Origin: Methylopumilus sp947499625
GTDB taxonomy: Bacteria; Pseudomonadota; Gammaproteobacteria; Burkholderiales; Methylophilaceae
DNA: 64,000 nt
Reading direction: 5' to 3'
Assembly (NCBI GenBank): GCA_965234475.1
Contig: OZ248397.1
Location: forward strand, 620,001 to 684,000
Position numbers and translations under genes: made by a program
In this document: positions 34,495 through 44,212 of the stretch, piece after piece
How positions within the stretch are numbered: position 1 is the first letter of the stretch
How the letters are laid out: the number at the start of each line of letters is the position of its first letter
The notes under the pieces: generated by a model
Databases searched by the model: none
Told to the model about the DNA's origin: nothing
Seen by the model: only the letters and a program-made list of their open reading frames with translations

Positions 34495-35220
34495 ATGACA
34501 CGATCAGCATACAAAAGAGTTCTATTAAAAATCTCAGGTGAAGCCCTTATGGGTGATGATCCATTTGGTATTAATCAACATACCATCTCAAACATTGTGC
34601 AAGAAATTCGAGAGGCTCTCGATTTAAATGTTCAAATGGGTATTGTGATTGGCGGCGGAAATATATTTAGAGGTGTTGCGTTAGGAGCAGCTGGTATGGA
34701 CAGGGCAACTGCAGATTATATGGGTATGATGGCAACAGTTATGAATGCCTTGGCTCTTCAGGATGCAATGAAGCATGTGGGGATTGTAGCTCGCGTTCAG
34801 TCTGCGCTTAATATAGAGCAAGTTGTTGAGCCCTATATCCGAGGTAAGGCAATGCGTTATCTAGAAGAAGGTAAGGTAGTTATATTTGCTGCTGGTACTG
34901 GCAATCCATTTTTTACAACTGATACTGCAGCAGCACTTCGTGGCGTTGAAATGAATGCAGATATTATGATTAAAGCTACCAAAGTTGATGGTATTTACTC
35001 GGATGACCCGAAAAAGAATCCAAGCGCAAAGCGCTATGAAGTTATAAGTTTCGATGAGGCCATTCAAAAAGACTTGAAAGTGATGGATGCTACTGCGCTT
35101 ACTTTATGTCGAGACCAGCAATTGCCCATTGCAGTATTTAATATATTCAAATCTGGAGCACTTAAAAATATTTTATTAGGACAAAATGAAGGCACACTTG
35201 TGATGCCAAATGTTCATTGA
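34495..35220 (+). CDS. pyrH: UMP kinase
   Basis: Phosphorylates UMP to UDP. The 241 residues carry LLKISGEALMG at the N-terminus, GIVIGGGNIFRG in the phosphate-binding part and the DPKKNPSAKRYE segment of the amino-acid-kinase fold. It starts a new unit after the tsf terminator and precedes frr by 15 bases. Confidence 0.97.
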   Translation: MTRSAYKRVLLKISGEALMGDDPFGINQHTISNIVQEIREALDLNVQMGIVIGGGNIFRGVALGAAGMDRATADYMGMMATVMNALALQDAMKHVGIVARVQSALNIEQVVEPYIRGKAMRYLEEGKVVIFAAGTGNPFFTTDTAAALRGVEMNADIMIKATKVDGIYSDDPKKNPSAKRYEVISFDEAIQKDLKVMDATALTLCRDQQLPIAVFNIFKSGALKNILLGQNEGTLVMPNVH

Positions 35221-35235
35221 TTTAAGAGGACTTTA

Positions 35236-35793
35236 ATGACTGAAGTAATCAAAACTAATGTAAGTGAAAAAATGCAAAAATCCCTTGACTCTTTTAAGTC
35301 TGATCTTGCAAAAATTAGAACAGGTAGAGCGCATACAGGACTTCTAGATCACATTTTTATTGATTATTACGGATCGATGGTTCCTATTAACCAAGTAGCC
35401 GGTGTCAATTTAGGTGATGCAAAAACCATCAATGTGCAGCCTTATGAAAAAAATATGGTTGCTAAAGTTGAAAAAGCGATCCGCGATAGTGATCTTGGTT
35501 TAAATCCTGCAACATCTGGGGACCTTATTCGCGTTCCAATGCCATCACTTACTGAAGAGCGAAGAAAAGATCTTATCAAAGTGGTAAGGACAGAAGCTGA
35601 ATCAGCAAAAGTAGCGATGCGAAATATTAGACGCGATGCAAATGACTCTCTAAAAAAATCTCTCAAAGAAAAAGAGATTAGCGAAGATGATGAGCGTAGA
35701 TCGCAAGAAGAGGTGCAAAAAATTACGGATAAATTTATCGCTGAAATCGATAAGCTTCTTCATTTAAAAGAATCTGAATTACTCGCGATTTAG
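35236..35793 (+). CDS. frr: Ribosome recycling factor
   Basis: With EF-G it splits post-termination ribosomes. The 185 residues give the two-domain L-shape, with the RTGRAHTGLLDHI stretch and PMPSLTEERRKDLIKVV as conserved marks. Its stop codon shares one base with the GTG start of uppS, so the two are coupled. Confidence 0.97.
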   Translation: MTEVIKTNVSEKMQKSLDSFKSDLAKIRTGRAHTGLLDHIFIDYYGSMVPINQVAGVNLGDAKTINVQPYEKNMVAKVEKAIRDSDLGLNPATSGDLIRVPMPSLTEERRKDLIKVVRTEAESAKVAMRNIRRDANDSLKKSLKEKEISEDDERRSQEEVQKITDKFIAEIDKLLHLKESELLAI

Positions 35794-36533
35794 TGCTTAA
35801 CTTTTTTCGTTCATTACAAACGCAAGAGGCATTATCAACAAAACCTAAACATATTGCTGTTATTATGGATGGGAACGGTAGGTGGGCAAAGAAACGTCTC
35901 ATGCCTCGTATTTCTGGGCATAGAAAAGGCCTGGAGTCTGTAAAAACCATTATCACCCAATGTCAAAAGTTAAACATTCCCTTTCTTACATTATTTGCTT
36001 TTAGTACAGAAAACTGGCTAAGGCCTTCTCAAGAAGTTAAATTTTTAATGTCTTTATTTCAGGATTCAATTAAAAAAGAATCATCATCTTTAATTAAAAA
36101 TAATATTCGTTTTAAACTAATTGGTGATCGCAAACTATTTCCAGAGAAACTCAATGACAAAATAAATAGTCTTGAAAGACTTACTGAAAAAAATACCGGA
36201 CTTACACTGAGTATTGCAATTAACTATGGGGGAAGGTGGGATATTTTGAATGCAGTGAACGAGTATAGAAAGCAAAATCATTTCAAAAAAACATTCACTG
36301 AAAAAAATCTTATTCAAAACCTTTCTTTAAATTTTGCACCTGATCCAGATCTTTTAATAAGAACGGGTGGAGAAAAACGTATAAGTAATTTTTTGATCTG
36401 GCAATTTTCATATACAGAACTTTATTTCACAGAAACATTGTGGCCTGATTTTAATGAAAAAGCTATTATGGCCGCACTCTTTGAATTTCAAAAAAGAGAA
36501 CGACGATATGGCAAAACGAGTGAGCAATTGTAA
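35793..36533 (+). CDS. uppS: Undecaprenyl diphosphate synthase
   Basis: Cis-prenyltransferase that builds the C55 carrier lipid for peptidoglycan and lipopolysaccharide. The 246 residues hold HIAVIMDGNGRWAKKR with the catalytic aspartate at 26 and the C-terminal RTGGEKRISNFLIWQ and TLWPDF motifs. It begins with GTG overlapping the frr stop. cdsA follows directly. Confidence 0.95.
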   Translation: MLNFFRSLQTQEALSTKPKHIAVIMDGNGRWAKKRLMPRISGHRKGLESVKTIITQCQKLNIPFLTLFAFSTENWLRPSQEVKFLMSLFQDSIKKESSSLIKNNIRFKLIGDRKLFPEKLNDKINSLERLTEKNTGLTLSIAINYGGRWDILNAVNEYRKQNHFKKTFTEKNLIQNLSLNFAPDPDLLIRTGGEKRISNFLIWQFSYTELYFTETLWPDFNEKAIMAALFEFQKRERRYGKTSEQL

Positions 36534-37334
36534 ATGTTAATGTCTCGAATTTTTTCTGCTTTCATTATGCTTACCGTTTTCTTATCTTCTTTGTTTCTAT
36601 TCTCTGGGAAGTTTTTCCCTTTTATTATTTATGTATCGTCACTTTTGGCACTCTATGAATGGTCAAAACTTTTACAATTTAATGCGCAACAGAAAAATAT
36701 TTTTTTATTTTCTTCCGCCATATTAGTTTATTTTATAGGTAGATATCTAAGCGACGTCAATGGACGATTGATACTCGTGTTGGCTTCTATTTTTTGGGTT
36801 TTTGTAGCCCCCTTATTTTTAATTTTTAGTCCTAAGTTAAAAAACTTTCTCGCCGGGACCCTTATCGGGTGGCTCCTTGTGATGCCACTTATTGTTTCAT
36901 TTAATTATTTAATCAACTTAGGCCCTTGGATTGTTCTTCTTGTGTTAACTGCGATTTGGCTTGCAGATTCTGGAGCTTATTTTTTTGGTAAACAGTTCGG
37001 AAAAAGAAGGCTTGCCCCATCTATAAGTCCTGGTAAAACTTGGGAGGGCTTTTTTGGCGCTATCTTAGTTGTGACATTATTTTCTATCACTATGGTTTAT
37101 TTTGGTTTTGTAACCGCATATTCATCTATCTTATTTTTTAATTTAATTTTGATATTAAGTGTTGAGGGGGATCTCTTTGAGTCATATATTAAAAGGATGG
37201 CTAAAGTTAAAGATAGCGGCGATTTAATTCCTGGGCATGGTGGCGTGCTTGATCGCATAGATAGTCTTTGCTCTAGCCTGCCCCTTGCAACCCTAATTCT
37301 TATTTCACCTTCTTTTTTTGGGAAAATAATTTAA
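36534..37334 (+). CDS. cdsA: Phosphatidate cytidylyltransferase
   Basis: Makes CDP-diacylglycerol, the precursor of all phospholipid head groups. A 266-residue membrane protein with about eight hydrophobic segments. The family signature is spread over SPGKTWEGFFGA and KDSGDLIPGHGGVLDRIDS near the C-terminus. The ATG follows the uppS stop at once; a second ATG two codons on is an alternative start. Confidence 0.94.
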   Translation: MLMSRIFSAFIMLTVFLSSLFLFSGKFFPFIIYVSSLLALYEWSKLLQFNAQQKNIFLFSSAILVYFIGRYLSDVNGRLILVLASIFWVFVAPLFLIFSPKLKNFLAGTLIGWLLVMPLIVSFNYLINLGPWIVLLVLTAIWLADSGAYFFGKQFGKRRLAPSISPGKTWEGFFGAILVVTLFSITMVYFGFVTAYSSILFFNLILILSVEGDLFESYIKRMAKVKDSGDLIPGHGGVLDRIDSLCSSLPLATLILISPSFFGKII

Positions 37335-38522
37335 GTGGAAAAGATTGTTATCTTAGGCTCAACCGGAAGTATTGGCTGTAATGCGCTAGAAGTCATAAAA
37401 CTTCATAAAGAAAAATATAAAGTTTTTGCGCTAACAGCAAATAAGAATGTTGATCTTTTGACACAACAGTGCGTGGATTTTGAGCCTGAATTCGCTATCG
37501 CTTTAAATCCAGATGCCAATCAACAATTAAAGAAAAACCTTCTCGTATTAAATATAAAAACAGTCGTTTTAGATGATGAGAAATCTTTAGATTGGCTTGC
37601 TGCTCACAAAGATACAGCCACTGTAATATCAGCTATTGTTGGTGCGGCAGGTCTTAAACCCACCATGGCTGCTGCCAATAGTGGGAAAAAAATTCTATTG
37701 GCCAATAAAGAAACGCTTGTGATGGCGGGGGAGTTATTTGTTAAAGCTGTAAAAAAATCAAATGCAATTTTGATCCCAATTGATAGTGAGCATAATGCGA
37801 TTTTACAAGTGCTTCCGCAAAGTAAAAAAATGAATCGCAAGTCCAATGGCATTAGGAAAATTTTATTGACCGCATCTGGGGGGCCATTTCGAACTTCCTC
37901 TAAAGAAGAGCTAAGGCATGTCACACCCAAAGAGGCTTTACGACACCCTAATTGGATTATGGGGAAAAAGATTACAATTGATTCTGCCACCATGATGAAT
38001 AAAGGCTTGGAGGTTATCGAAGCATGCTGGTTATTTGATATTCCAGCATGTGATATTGAAGTGATTATTCACCCTCAAAGTATTATTCATTCTCTTGTTG
38101 AGTATATTGATGGAAGTACCTTAGCCCAGCTGGGCAATCCCGATATGAGAACGCCTATTGCTTATGCGCTAAGCCATCCAGAAAGAATTGAATCTGGGGT
38201 CTCAGGTCTTGATCTCATAAAAACTAAAAGACTTGATTTTGAAGCTCCTGATTTAGATAAATTTCCCTGTCTCGGATTGGCGTATAAAGCTTTGCTTATG
38301 GGCCAGAGTGCCCCAACTATTCTTAATGCTGCTAATGAAGTAGCTGTAGATGCTTTTTTAACTGAATCCATAACATTTAATCAGATTGCAGAACTCATTG
38401 AATTTTGCATGAGTACAATAAAATCCCAACCCTTAGATTCTATTGAAACAGTTTTAGAAGTTGATAGTCAGACGCGCCATCTTGCGGTTTCATGGATTGA
38501 TAGTCATCACATAACTTCATGA
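37335..38522 (+). CDS. dxr: 1-deoxy-D-xylulose 5-phosphate reductoisomerase
   Basis: Second committed step of the MEP isoprenoid pathway, which supplies uppS and the hpn enzymes. The 395 residues begin with the NADPH site ILGSTGSIGCNAL, followed by ANKETLVMAG, PIDSEHNAI and TIDSATMMNKGLE in the substrate and metal site. The start is GTG immediately after the cdsA stop. It overlaps rseP by 4 bases (ATGA). Confidence 0.96.
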   Translation: MEKIVILGSTGSIGCNALEVIKLHKEKYKVFALTANKNVDLLTQQCVDFEPEFAIALNPDANQQLKKNLLVLNIKTVVLDDEKSLDWLAAHKDTATVISAIVGAAGLKPTMAAANSGKKILLANKETLVMAGELFVKAVKKSNAILIPIDSEHNAILQVLPQSKKMNRKSNGIRKILLTASGGPFRTSSKEELRHVTPKEALRHPNWIMGKKITIDSATMMNKGLEVIEACWLFDIPACDIEVIIHPQSIIHSLVEYIDGSTLAQLGNPDMRTPIAYALSHPERIESGVSGLDLIKTKRLDFEAPDLDKFPCLGLAYKALLMGQSAPTILNAANEVAVDAFLTESITFNQIAELIEFCMSTIKSQPLDSIETVLEVDSQTRHLAVSWIDSHHITS

Positions 38523-39838
38523 CAATCTTTTTTGTCTTTATCCTCACGATTAGTATTGTTGTAGGAATTCATGAGTTTGGGCATTTTCAAATGGCTCGAT
38601 GGTGCAACGTGAAAGTATTAAAATTTTCAATTGGATTTGGTAAACCTCTTTTCAGCTTCCTTTTTGGCAAAGATCAAACCACATTCGTTATCTCTGCAAT
38701 CCCCTTGGGTGGCTATGTCAAGCTTTTAGATGAAGGTGATCTTGATACAAAAGAAAGCTTTAAAAAAAGCGATCTTAAAAGGGCATTTAATCGACAACCT
38801 CTATTTAAGCGCTTTCTTATTGTCGCAGCAGGACCCCTAATTAACATTGTTTTGGGTGTCTTTATATTTTGCTTTATTTATATGCATGGGTCCTCTCAAA
38901 TTAAACCATTGATTACCGATGTGGCAATGACGAGCCAAGCTTACAAAAAAGGCTTAAGAGCTGGGGACGAAATTGTGTCAATTGATAACGAGAAAATCAG
39001 GTCTTTAGATGATTTGGAAATTTCTTTAAGATCCCATAAGCAAGAATTTAAAAATTTAAATATTCGGCGAGAAGGCAAGCTATTAAGCCTTAAAAATCTA
39101 TCATGGGATGATGAAATTAAAATTTTTCCATATGGCGTTCCCATTCTAATTCAGTCTGTAGAGTCTGGAAGTATTGCCGAGAAAATAGGACTTAAGCCCC
39201 GCGATCAAATTCTTATGATCGATCAAATTCCAGTAAAAATTATTCAAGATTTGGTCGGTAATATTCAAAATCATTGGTTAAAATCTTATGATTTATCTAT
39301 AAAAAGAGAAAATATTATTCAATATATTCATGTAGATAAAGAACTTTTTGAAAGTAAAGTTGAGAAAAAGAGGATTGGTGTTGCATTGGGTTATGATGAA
39401 GCCATTATTAAAGCTAATTTAGTTCAAGTAAAGCGAACATTCATTGAATCCATTCAAAAATCCCTTACTCAAACACAAGCTTTTTTTTATTTAACGTTAA
39501 CCACATTCAAGAATCTACTGACCCATAAAGCAGACTTAAAAGATTTAGGTGGCCCCTTGACTATTGCACATATGGCATCGTCTTCATTTTTAGGGGGTAT
39601 TTTTCCTTACATTCAATTTATTGGATTGATTAGTTTAAATATTGGGATATTGAATCTATTGCCTATCCCATTACTGGATGGGGGTCATTTAGTTTATTAT
39701 CTAATTGAATTTGTAAGAAACAAACCCTTATCAAACAAAAATATGATGATAAGTCAAAGGGTTGGGATGTTAATTTTGGGTTTACTTACTGGAATTGCGT
39801 TGTATAATGACGCCTGTCGATACCTATTAGGAAGCTAA
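38519..39838 (+). CDS. rseP: RIP zinc metalloprotease RseP
   Basis: A site-2-type intramembrane protease, involved in sigma-E signalling and signal-peptide clearance in relatives. The 439 residues have the HExxH motif (HEFGH at 18-22) in the first membrane segment, two PDZ domains in the middle (roughly 120-290) and the second metal motif in LLPIPLLDGGHL near 381-392. It overlaps dxr by 4 bases and bamA by 1. No anti-sigma partner lies in this window. Confidence 0.94.
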   Translation: MTIFFVFILTISIVVGIHEFGHFQMARWCNVKVLKFSIGFGKPLFSFLFGKDQTTFVISAIPLGGYVKLLDEGDLDTKESFKKSDLKRAFNRQPLFKRFLIVAAGPLINIVLGVFIFCFIYMHGSSQIKPLITDVAMTSQAYKKGLRAGDEIVSIDNEKIRSLDDLEISLRSHKQEFKNLNIRREGKLLSLKNLSWDDEIKIFPYGVPILIQSVESGSIAEKIGLKPRDQILMIDQIPVKIIQDLVGNIQNHWLKSYDLSIKRENIIQYIHVDKELFESKVEKKRIGVALGYDEAIIKANLVQVKRTFIESIQKSLTQTQAFFYLTLTTFKNLLTHKADLKDLGGPLTIAHMASSSFLGGIFPYIQFIGLISLNIGILNLLPIPLLDGGHLVYYLIEFVRNKPLSNKNMMISQRVGMLILGLLTGIALYNDACRYLLGS

Positions 39839-42186
39839 TGACTTTCAGATCTAAACTAGCTTTATTCATTTCACTCCTCGTACTATCTATAGCAGCCTTT
39901 GCTATGGAACCTTTTGTCATCAAAGATATTAAAATTGAAGGTCTTCAAAGGACTGAGCCTGGAACGGTTTTTAATTACCTACCTGTTCAAGTGGGCGATA
40001 CGATGACTGAGGATAAATCGTCTGAGGCTATTAAGTCTCTTTATCGGACTGGTTTTTTTAAAGATGTCCGTATAGAGTCTGATCAAAACATTCTTATTAT
40101 TACTGTTCAAGAGCGACCATCCATTGCCGATATTCAATTTTCAGGTAACAAAGCATTTCAATCAGATAAATTAAAAGAAGGCATGAAGGCTATCGGTCTT
40201 GCCGAGGGGCAGATTTATGATAAATCTAAACTGGAATTTGCCGAGCAAGAAATTAAGAAACAATATTTAGCTCAAGGGAAATACACCGCAACTGTTAAAA
40301 CTTCCGCTTCTCCTCTAGAGAGAAATAGGGTGGCAATTCGTTTCGATATCGAAGAGGGTATTGTTACTCGCATTAAAGAAATTAATGTCGTTGGAAATAA
40401 GATTTATAACAAATCAGACATTACTTCTCAATTCCAACTTCAAACAACTAACTGGCTCTCTTGGTGGTACAAAGATGACCAGTATTCAAAACAGAAACTA
40501 ACAGCTGACCTAGAAACATTAAAATCATTTTATATGAATCGCGGGTATTTGGAATTCTCAGTCGACTCCACACAAGTTTCTATTACACCTGATAAAGATG
40601 ATGTCTATATTACGATCAATATTTCAGAGGGTCCAAAATATAAAGTTTCAGATGTTAAGTTAGCAGGTGACCTTCAGCAGGTTCCGGAAAATGAATTACA
40701 AAAACTGATCAAAATTAAAAAAGACGATATTTTTAATCGTGAAAAAATTACTGAATCAACTAAAGGCATGAATGCTCGCTTAGGTAATGATGGGTTTGCT
40801 TTTTCTAACGTGAATGCCATCCCTGACATTAATAAAGAGGAACATACCGCTTCTTTTACATTCTTTGTTGATCCTGGAAGAAAAGTTTACGTAAGACGTA
40901 TTGATATTGAAGGTAATCAGCGTACCCGCGACGAAGTCATTAGACGTGAATTTAGACAAGTTGAATCGGGTTGGTATGCGGCAGATAAAATCGAGCGCTC
41001 GAAGGAACGACTCAAAAGAACGCAGTTTTTTAGTGATACTAATATTGAAACTCCTGCTGTACCTGGAACTACCGATCAAGTAGACCTTAAGGTCAAAGTG
41101 ACCGAAAAAAATACAGGAAGCATTATGTTTGGTGCGGGACTTAGTAGCCAGGAAGGTGTGATTGGAAGCTTTAATGTCACCCAAGCTAATTTTCTTGGAA
41201 CAGGAGACAGGGTTTCAGCGCAGATTAGTACTGGGCGTATAAATCGAACCTATGCCTTGAGTATGACCCAACCATTTTTTACTCCTGAAGGAGTTGCTTT
41301 AAGTTATGACCTTTATCGACGAGATTCAAATGCATCTAAGATTACGTTTGCAACATATGATACGTCATCTATGGGAGCAGGATTTAGGTTTAGTGTGCCT
41401 TTTACAGAAAAAAATGCCTTTTCATATGGTCTAACTTATGACAATACGGAGGTTGAGAATTTGACAAGCGATCTATCACCCATAAGATACATTAATTATT
41501 GTAATAAAGTGAAGGGCGTTTCAAATGCCTCAGGCTGTTCCATGAATTCGCTTATTGCGTCAGTTGGATGGGTGGAGGATGGTCGTGACGATATTTTATT
41601 TCCTAAAAAAGGGGGTTTAAGGAGGGTAAATGCTGAAGTTGCAACGCCAGGCCTTGACATTCAAATGTACAAGTTAACCTTCCAAGAAAGCTTATATAAA
41701 CAAATTACAAATGATCTTACTCTCATGGTGAATGGTCAAGTAGGTTATGCAAATAGCTACGGGGGGAAAGAGTTCCCGTTCTATAAAAACTTTTATTTAG
41801 GAGGAGTAAATTCTCTGAGAGGTTATCGATTGTCGTCTGTTGGGCCCGTGTGTCTGGCAGGTGATACCACTTGTGGAACTGCTTCTCAAACAAGAGATAT
41901 GTTCTTAGGTGGGACAAAACAATTAGTAGGAAATATAGAATTATTTATGCCCGTCCCATTTTTAAAAAATAATAATCAATTTCGCTTGAGTGCTTTTATC
42001 GATGCTGGTAATGTATATGAAGAATCAGAATCTATCAGGCTATCCTCATTGCGATATTCTGCAGGCCTTGGGCTAATGTGGATCTCGCCTTTTGGTCCCT
42101 TAAAGATTTTAGTGGCCCAACCATTTAATGAAAAATCGACAGATAGAACAGAGGTTTTTCAATTCCAAATGGGCCAGCAGTTTTAA
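39838..42186 (+). CDS. bamA: Outer membrane protein assembly factor BamA
   Basis: Central component of the beta-barrel assembly machine. The 782 residues begin with a signal peptide (about 1-22), then five POTRA domains (to about 430) and a C-terminal beta-barrel with the conserved GGVNSLRGYR loop and a terminal phenylalanine (QMGQQF) that directs barrel insertion. Neighbours rseP, skp and lpxD share the envelope theme. Confidence 0.97.
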   Translation: MTFRSKLALFISLLVLSIAAFAMEPFVIKDIKIEGLQRTEPGTVFNYLPVQVGDTMTEDKSSEAIKSLYRTGFFKDVRIESDQNILIITVQERPSIADIQFSGNKAFQSDKLKEGMKAIGLAEGQIYDKSKLEFAEQEIKKQYLAQGKYTATVKTSASPLERNRVAIRFDIEEGIVTRIKEINVVGNKIYNKSDITSQFQLQTTNWLSWWYKDDQYSKQKLTADLETLKSFYMNRGYLEFSVDSTQVSITPDKDDVYITINISEGPKYKVSDVKLAGDLQQVPENELQKLIKIKKDDIFNREKITESTKGMNARLGNDGFAFSNVNAIPDINKEEHTASFTFFVDPGRKVYVRRIDIEGNQRTRDEVIRREFRQVESGWYAADKIERSKERLKRTQFFSDTNIETPAVPGTTDQVDLKVKVTEKNTGSIMFGAGLSSQEGVIGSFNVTQANFLGTGDRVSAQISTGRINRTYALSMTQPFFTPEGVALSYDLYRRDSNASKITFATYDTSSMGAGFRFSVPFTEKNAFSYGLTYDNTEVENLTSDLSPIRYINYCNKVKGVSNASGCSMNSLIASVGWVEDGRDDILFPKKGGLRRVNAEVATPGLDIQMYKLTFQESLYKQITNDLTLMVNGQVGYANSYGGKEFPFYKNFYLGGVNSLRGYRLSSVGPVCLAGDTTCGTASQTRDMFLGGTKQLVGNIELFMPVPFLKNNNQFRLSAFIDAGNVYEESESIRLSSLRYSAGLGLMWISPFGPLKILVAQPFNEKSTDRTEVFQFQMGQQF

Positions 42187-42219
42187 ATTGTTAACTTAAA
42201 AAATCTTAGGAGAAAGTAA

Positions 42220-42714
42220 TTGAAATATAAATTTTTAGCTTTTGCAACTTTGTTTCTTGCAAGTTTAAGTGTGTATGCCGAACTTAAAGTGGGATTTGTC
42301 CAGGTAGATAAAATCTTACAAGAAGCACCGCAGACAATTGAGAGTAATAAAAAATTAGAAAAAGAATTTAGTTCGCGCACTGATAAATTAAAGGCAGACG
42401 TTAAAGCCTTAAAAGAAAGAGAAGCTTCTTTTTCTAAAGACGCTTTAACAATGAAAGACTCTGAGCGCGGCACTAAAGAAAAATCACTTTCTCAACTCCG
42501 TGTTGACGTTCAACGAATAGAACGTGAATTAAGAGAAGATATCAATATTAGACGAAATGAAGAGCTTGGCGGCCTTCAAGAGCAAATTAATAAAGCTGTC
42601 ACTGCTGTTTCTAAAGCAGAAGGTTATGATCTTGTTTTATATAACGGTGTTGCTTATGCTAGTGAAAAAATTGATATTACAGATAAGATCTTAAAATCAT
42701 TAGGTAAAAAATAA
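42220..42714 (+). CDS. skp: OmpH/Skp family periplasmic chaperone
   Basis: A 164-residue OmpH-family chaperone that escorts outer-membrane proteins to BamA. It has a signal peptide ending VYA at residue 20, a short beta segment beginning LKVGFVQVDKIL, and long charged helices (about 45-135) that form the tentacles. The start is TTG at 42220, preceded by AGGAGA; no ATG gives a complete signal peptide. It lies between bamA and lpxD as usual. Confidence 0.93.
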   Translation: MKYKFLAFATLFLASLSVYAELKVGFVQVDKILQEAPQTIESNKKLEKEFSSRTDKLKADVKALKEREASFSKDALTMKDSERGTKEKSLSQLRVDVQRIERELREDINIRRNEELGGLQEQINKAVTAVSKAEGYDLVLYNGVAYASEKIDITDKILKSLGKK

Positions 42715-42735
42715 TCGCTGGCCTAAATTGTTCTT

Positions 42736-43713
42736 ATGGGCCAAACAATTACATCTGGTGATCTAGTAAAAAAATTAGGTGGCAAGTTAATCGGTGATCC
42801 AAATATACTTATTAACTCTGTTGCCTCTTTAGAGTCAGCTCATCAAAATTCAATTTCTTTTTTTAATAATCCAAAATACTCAGATTTATTAAAAAATACA
42901 AAAGCAGCCGTTGTTATAGTTAATAGGGAGAGTCTTCCTTCTCGCGCTAGCGCTTTCATAGTTATTGATAATCCATATTTATATTTTGCAAAAGTATCTC
43001 AGTTATTAAACCCCATCAAAATATTAAAAAAAGAAATTCATAAGTCTGCAATTATTCATCCGAGTTGCAAATTAGGCCAGGAGATATACATTGGCCCCAA
43101 TGTTGTTATTGAGGAAAATGCCTCACTTGATGATGGCGTCATTATTCATGCAGGCTCAATGATTGAGGCTGATAGCGTAATTGGCAATGCTTCAGTTATT
43201 CATCCTCATGTTGTCATAAAGGCAAATACAATTATCGGTAAAAATTGCACTCTTTATGCTGGCTGCGTGATTGGCTCGGACGGTTTTGGGTACGCAAAAG
43301 ACGATGGCAAGTGGTTAGCTATTCCTCAAATAGGAAGAGTGATTTTAGGCGATAACGTTGATATTGGCTCAAATTCAACCATAGATCGTGGCGCTTTAGA
43401 TGATACTATTATCTCTAGTGGCGTTAAAATTGATAATTTAGTGCAGATTGGGCACAACTGTATGATTGGTGAAAATACGATTATTGCAGGGTGTGTTGGC
43501 ATTGCAGGCAGTGCAAAAGTCGGGAAAAATTGCGCTATCGGAGGAGCTGCTATGATCTTAGGTCATTTATCAATTACAGATAATGTGACTATTTCACCTG
43601 GCTCTATGATTACAAGGTCAATCAAAACCCCCGGAACTTACACTGCACTTATGCCTTTCCAAGATCATGAAGCATGGCTTAAAACTGCAGCAAAAATTAG
43701 AAGATTAAAATAA
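42736..43713 (+). CDS. lpxD: UDP-3-O-acylglucosamine N-acyltransferase
   Basis: Third step of lipid A synthesis, adding a hydroxyacyl chain to the 2-amino group. The 325 residues show an N-terminal uridine-binding domain, then many left-handed hexapeptide repeats (from about 100 to 290) with GHNCMIGENTIIAGCVGIAG in the catalytic histidine region. No ribosome-binding site is obvious. fabZ follows 14 bases later. Confidence 0.95.
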   Translation: MGQTITSGDLVKKLGGKLIGDPNILINSVASLESAHQNSISFFNNPKYSDLLKNTKAAVVIVNRESLPSRASAFIVIDNPYLYFAKVSQLLNPIKILKKEIHKSAIIHPSCKLGQEIYIGPNVVIEENASLDDGVIIHAGSMIEADSVIGNASVIHPHVVIKANTIIGKNCTLYAGCVIGSDGFGYAKDDGKWLAIPQIGRVILGDNVDIGSNSTIDRGALDDTIISSGVKIDNLVQIGHNCMIGENTIIAGCVGIAGSAKVGKNCAIGGAAMILGHLSITDNVTISPGSMITRSIKTPGTYTALMPFQDHEAWLKTAAKIRRLK

Positions 43714-43727
43714 TAGGAATAGTAAAG

Positions 43728-44189
43728 ATGGCTGAAAATACAGCAATGGACATACATGAAATTTTAAATCACTTACCTCACAGGTATCCTTTTGTGCTTA
43801 TTGATAGAGTGATTTCAATGGAGCTCGGGAAAGAAATTTTTGCCATTAAAAATGTTTCAATTAATGAACCATTTTTTCCAGGACACTTCCCCTACTACCC
43901 AGTGATGCCAGGTGTTTTAATAGTAGAGGCGATGGCGCAAGCTGCAGCTATTTTATCTTTTAAAACAATGGATATAAAACCATCGGATGATTCAGTCTAT
44001 TATTTTGCTGGAATAGATAGCGCACGTTTCAAAAAACCAGTTTCTCCTGGCGATCAACTTATTCTCCATGTAAAAATTGATCGTGTTTTAAAAGGCATAT
44101 GGAAATATATCGCAGTCGCTAAGGTCAACGATGAAATCGTGGCTGAAGCTAGCATGATGTGTATTTTAAAGCCTATCGAAAAAAAATAA
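43728..44189 (+). CDS. fabZ: 3-hydroxyacyl-ACP dehydratase FabZ
   Basis: Dehydration step of fatty-acid elongation, here linked with lipid A genes that compete for hydroxyacyl-ACP. The 153-residue hot-dog fold has LPHRYPFVLIDRV and the catalytic pair His53 and Glu67 in FFPGHFPYYPVMPG and VEAMAQ. Some members begin further in, but ATG at 43728 with AGTAAAG upstream is acceptable. Confidence 0.95.
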   Translation: MAENTAMDIHEILNHLPHRYPFVLIDRVISMELGKEIFAIKNVSINEPFFPGHFPYYPVMPGVLIVEAMAQAAAILSFKTMDIKPSDDSVYYFAGIDSARFKKPVSPGDQLILHVKIDRVLKGIWKYIAVAKVNDEIVAEASMMCILKPIEKK

Positions 44190-44212
44190 ATTTATAGAGT
44201 TGTAATACTATT

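Noticed and set aside
37604..37993. 129-codon minus-strand ORF in dxr
   Set aside because: Antisense shadow of a well-conserved enzyme gene.
40780..41184. 134-codon minus-strand ORF in bamA
   Set aside because: Antisense shadow of the POTRA/barrel coding sequence.
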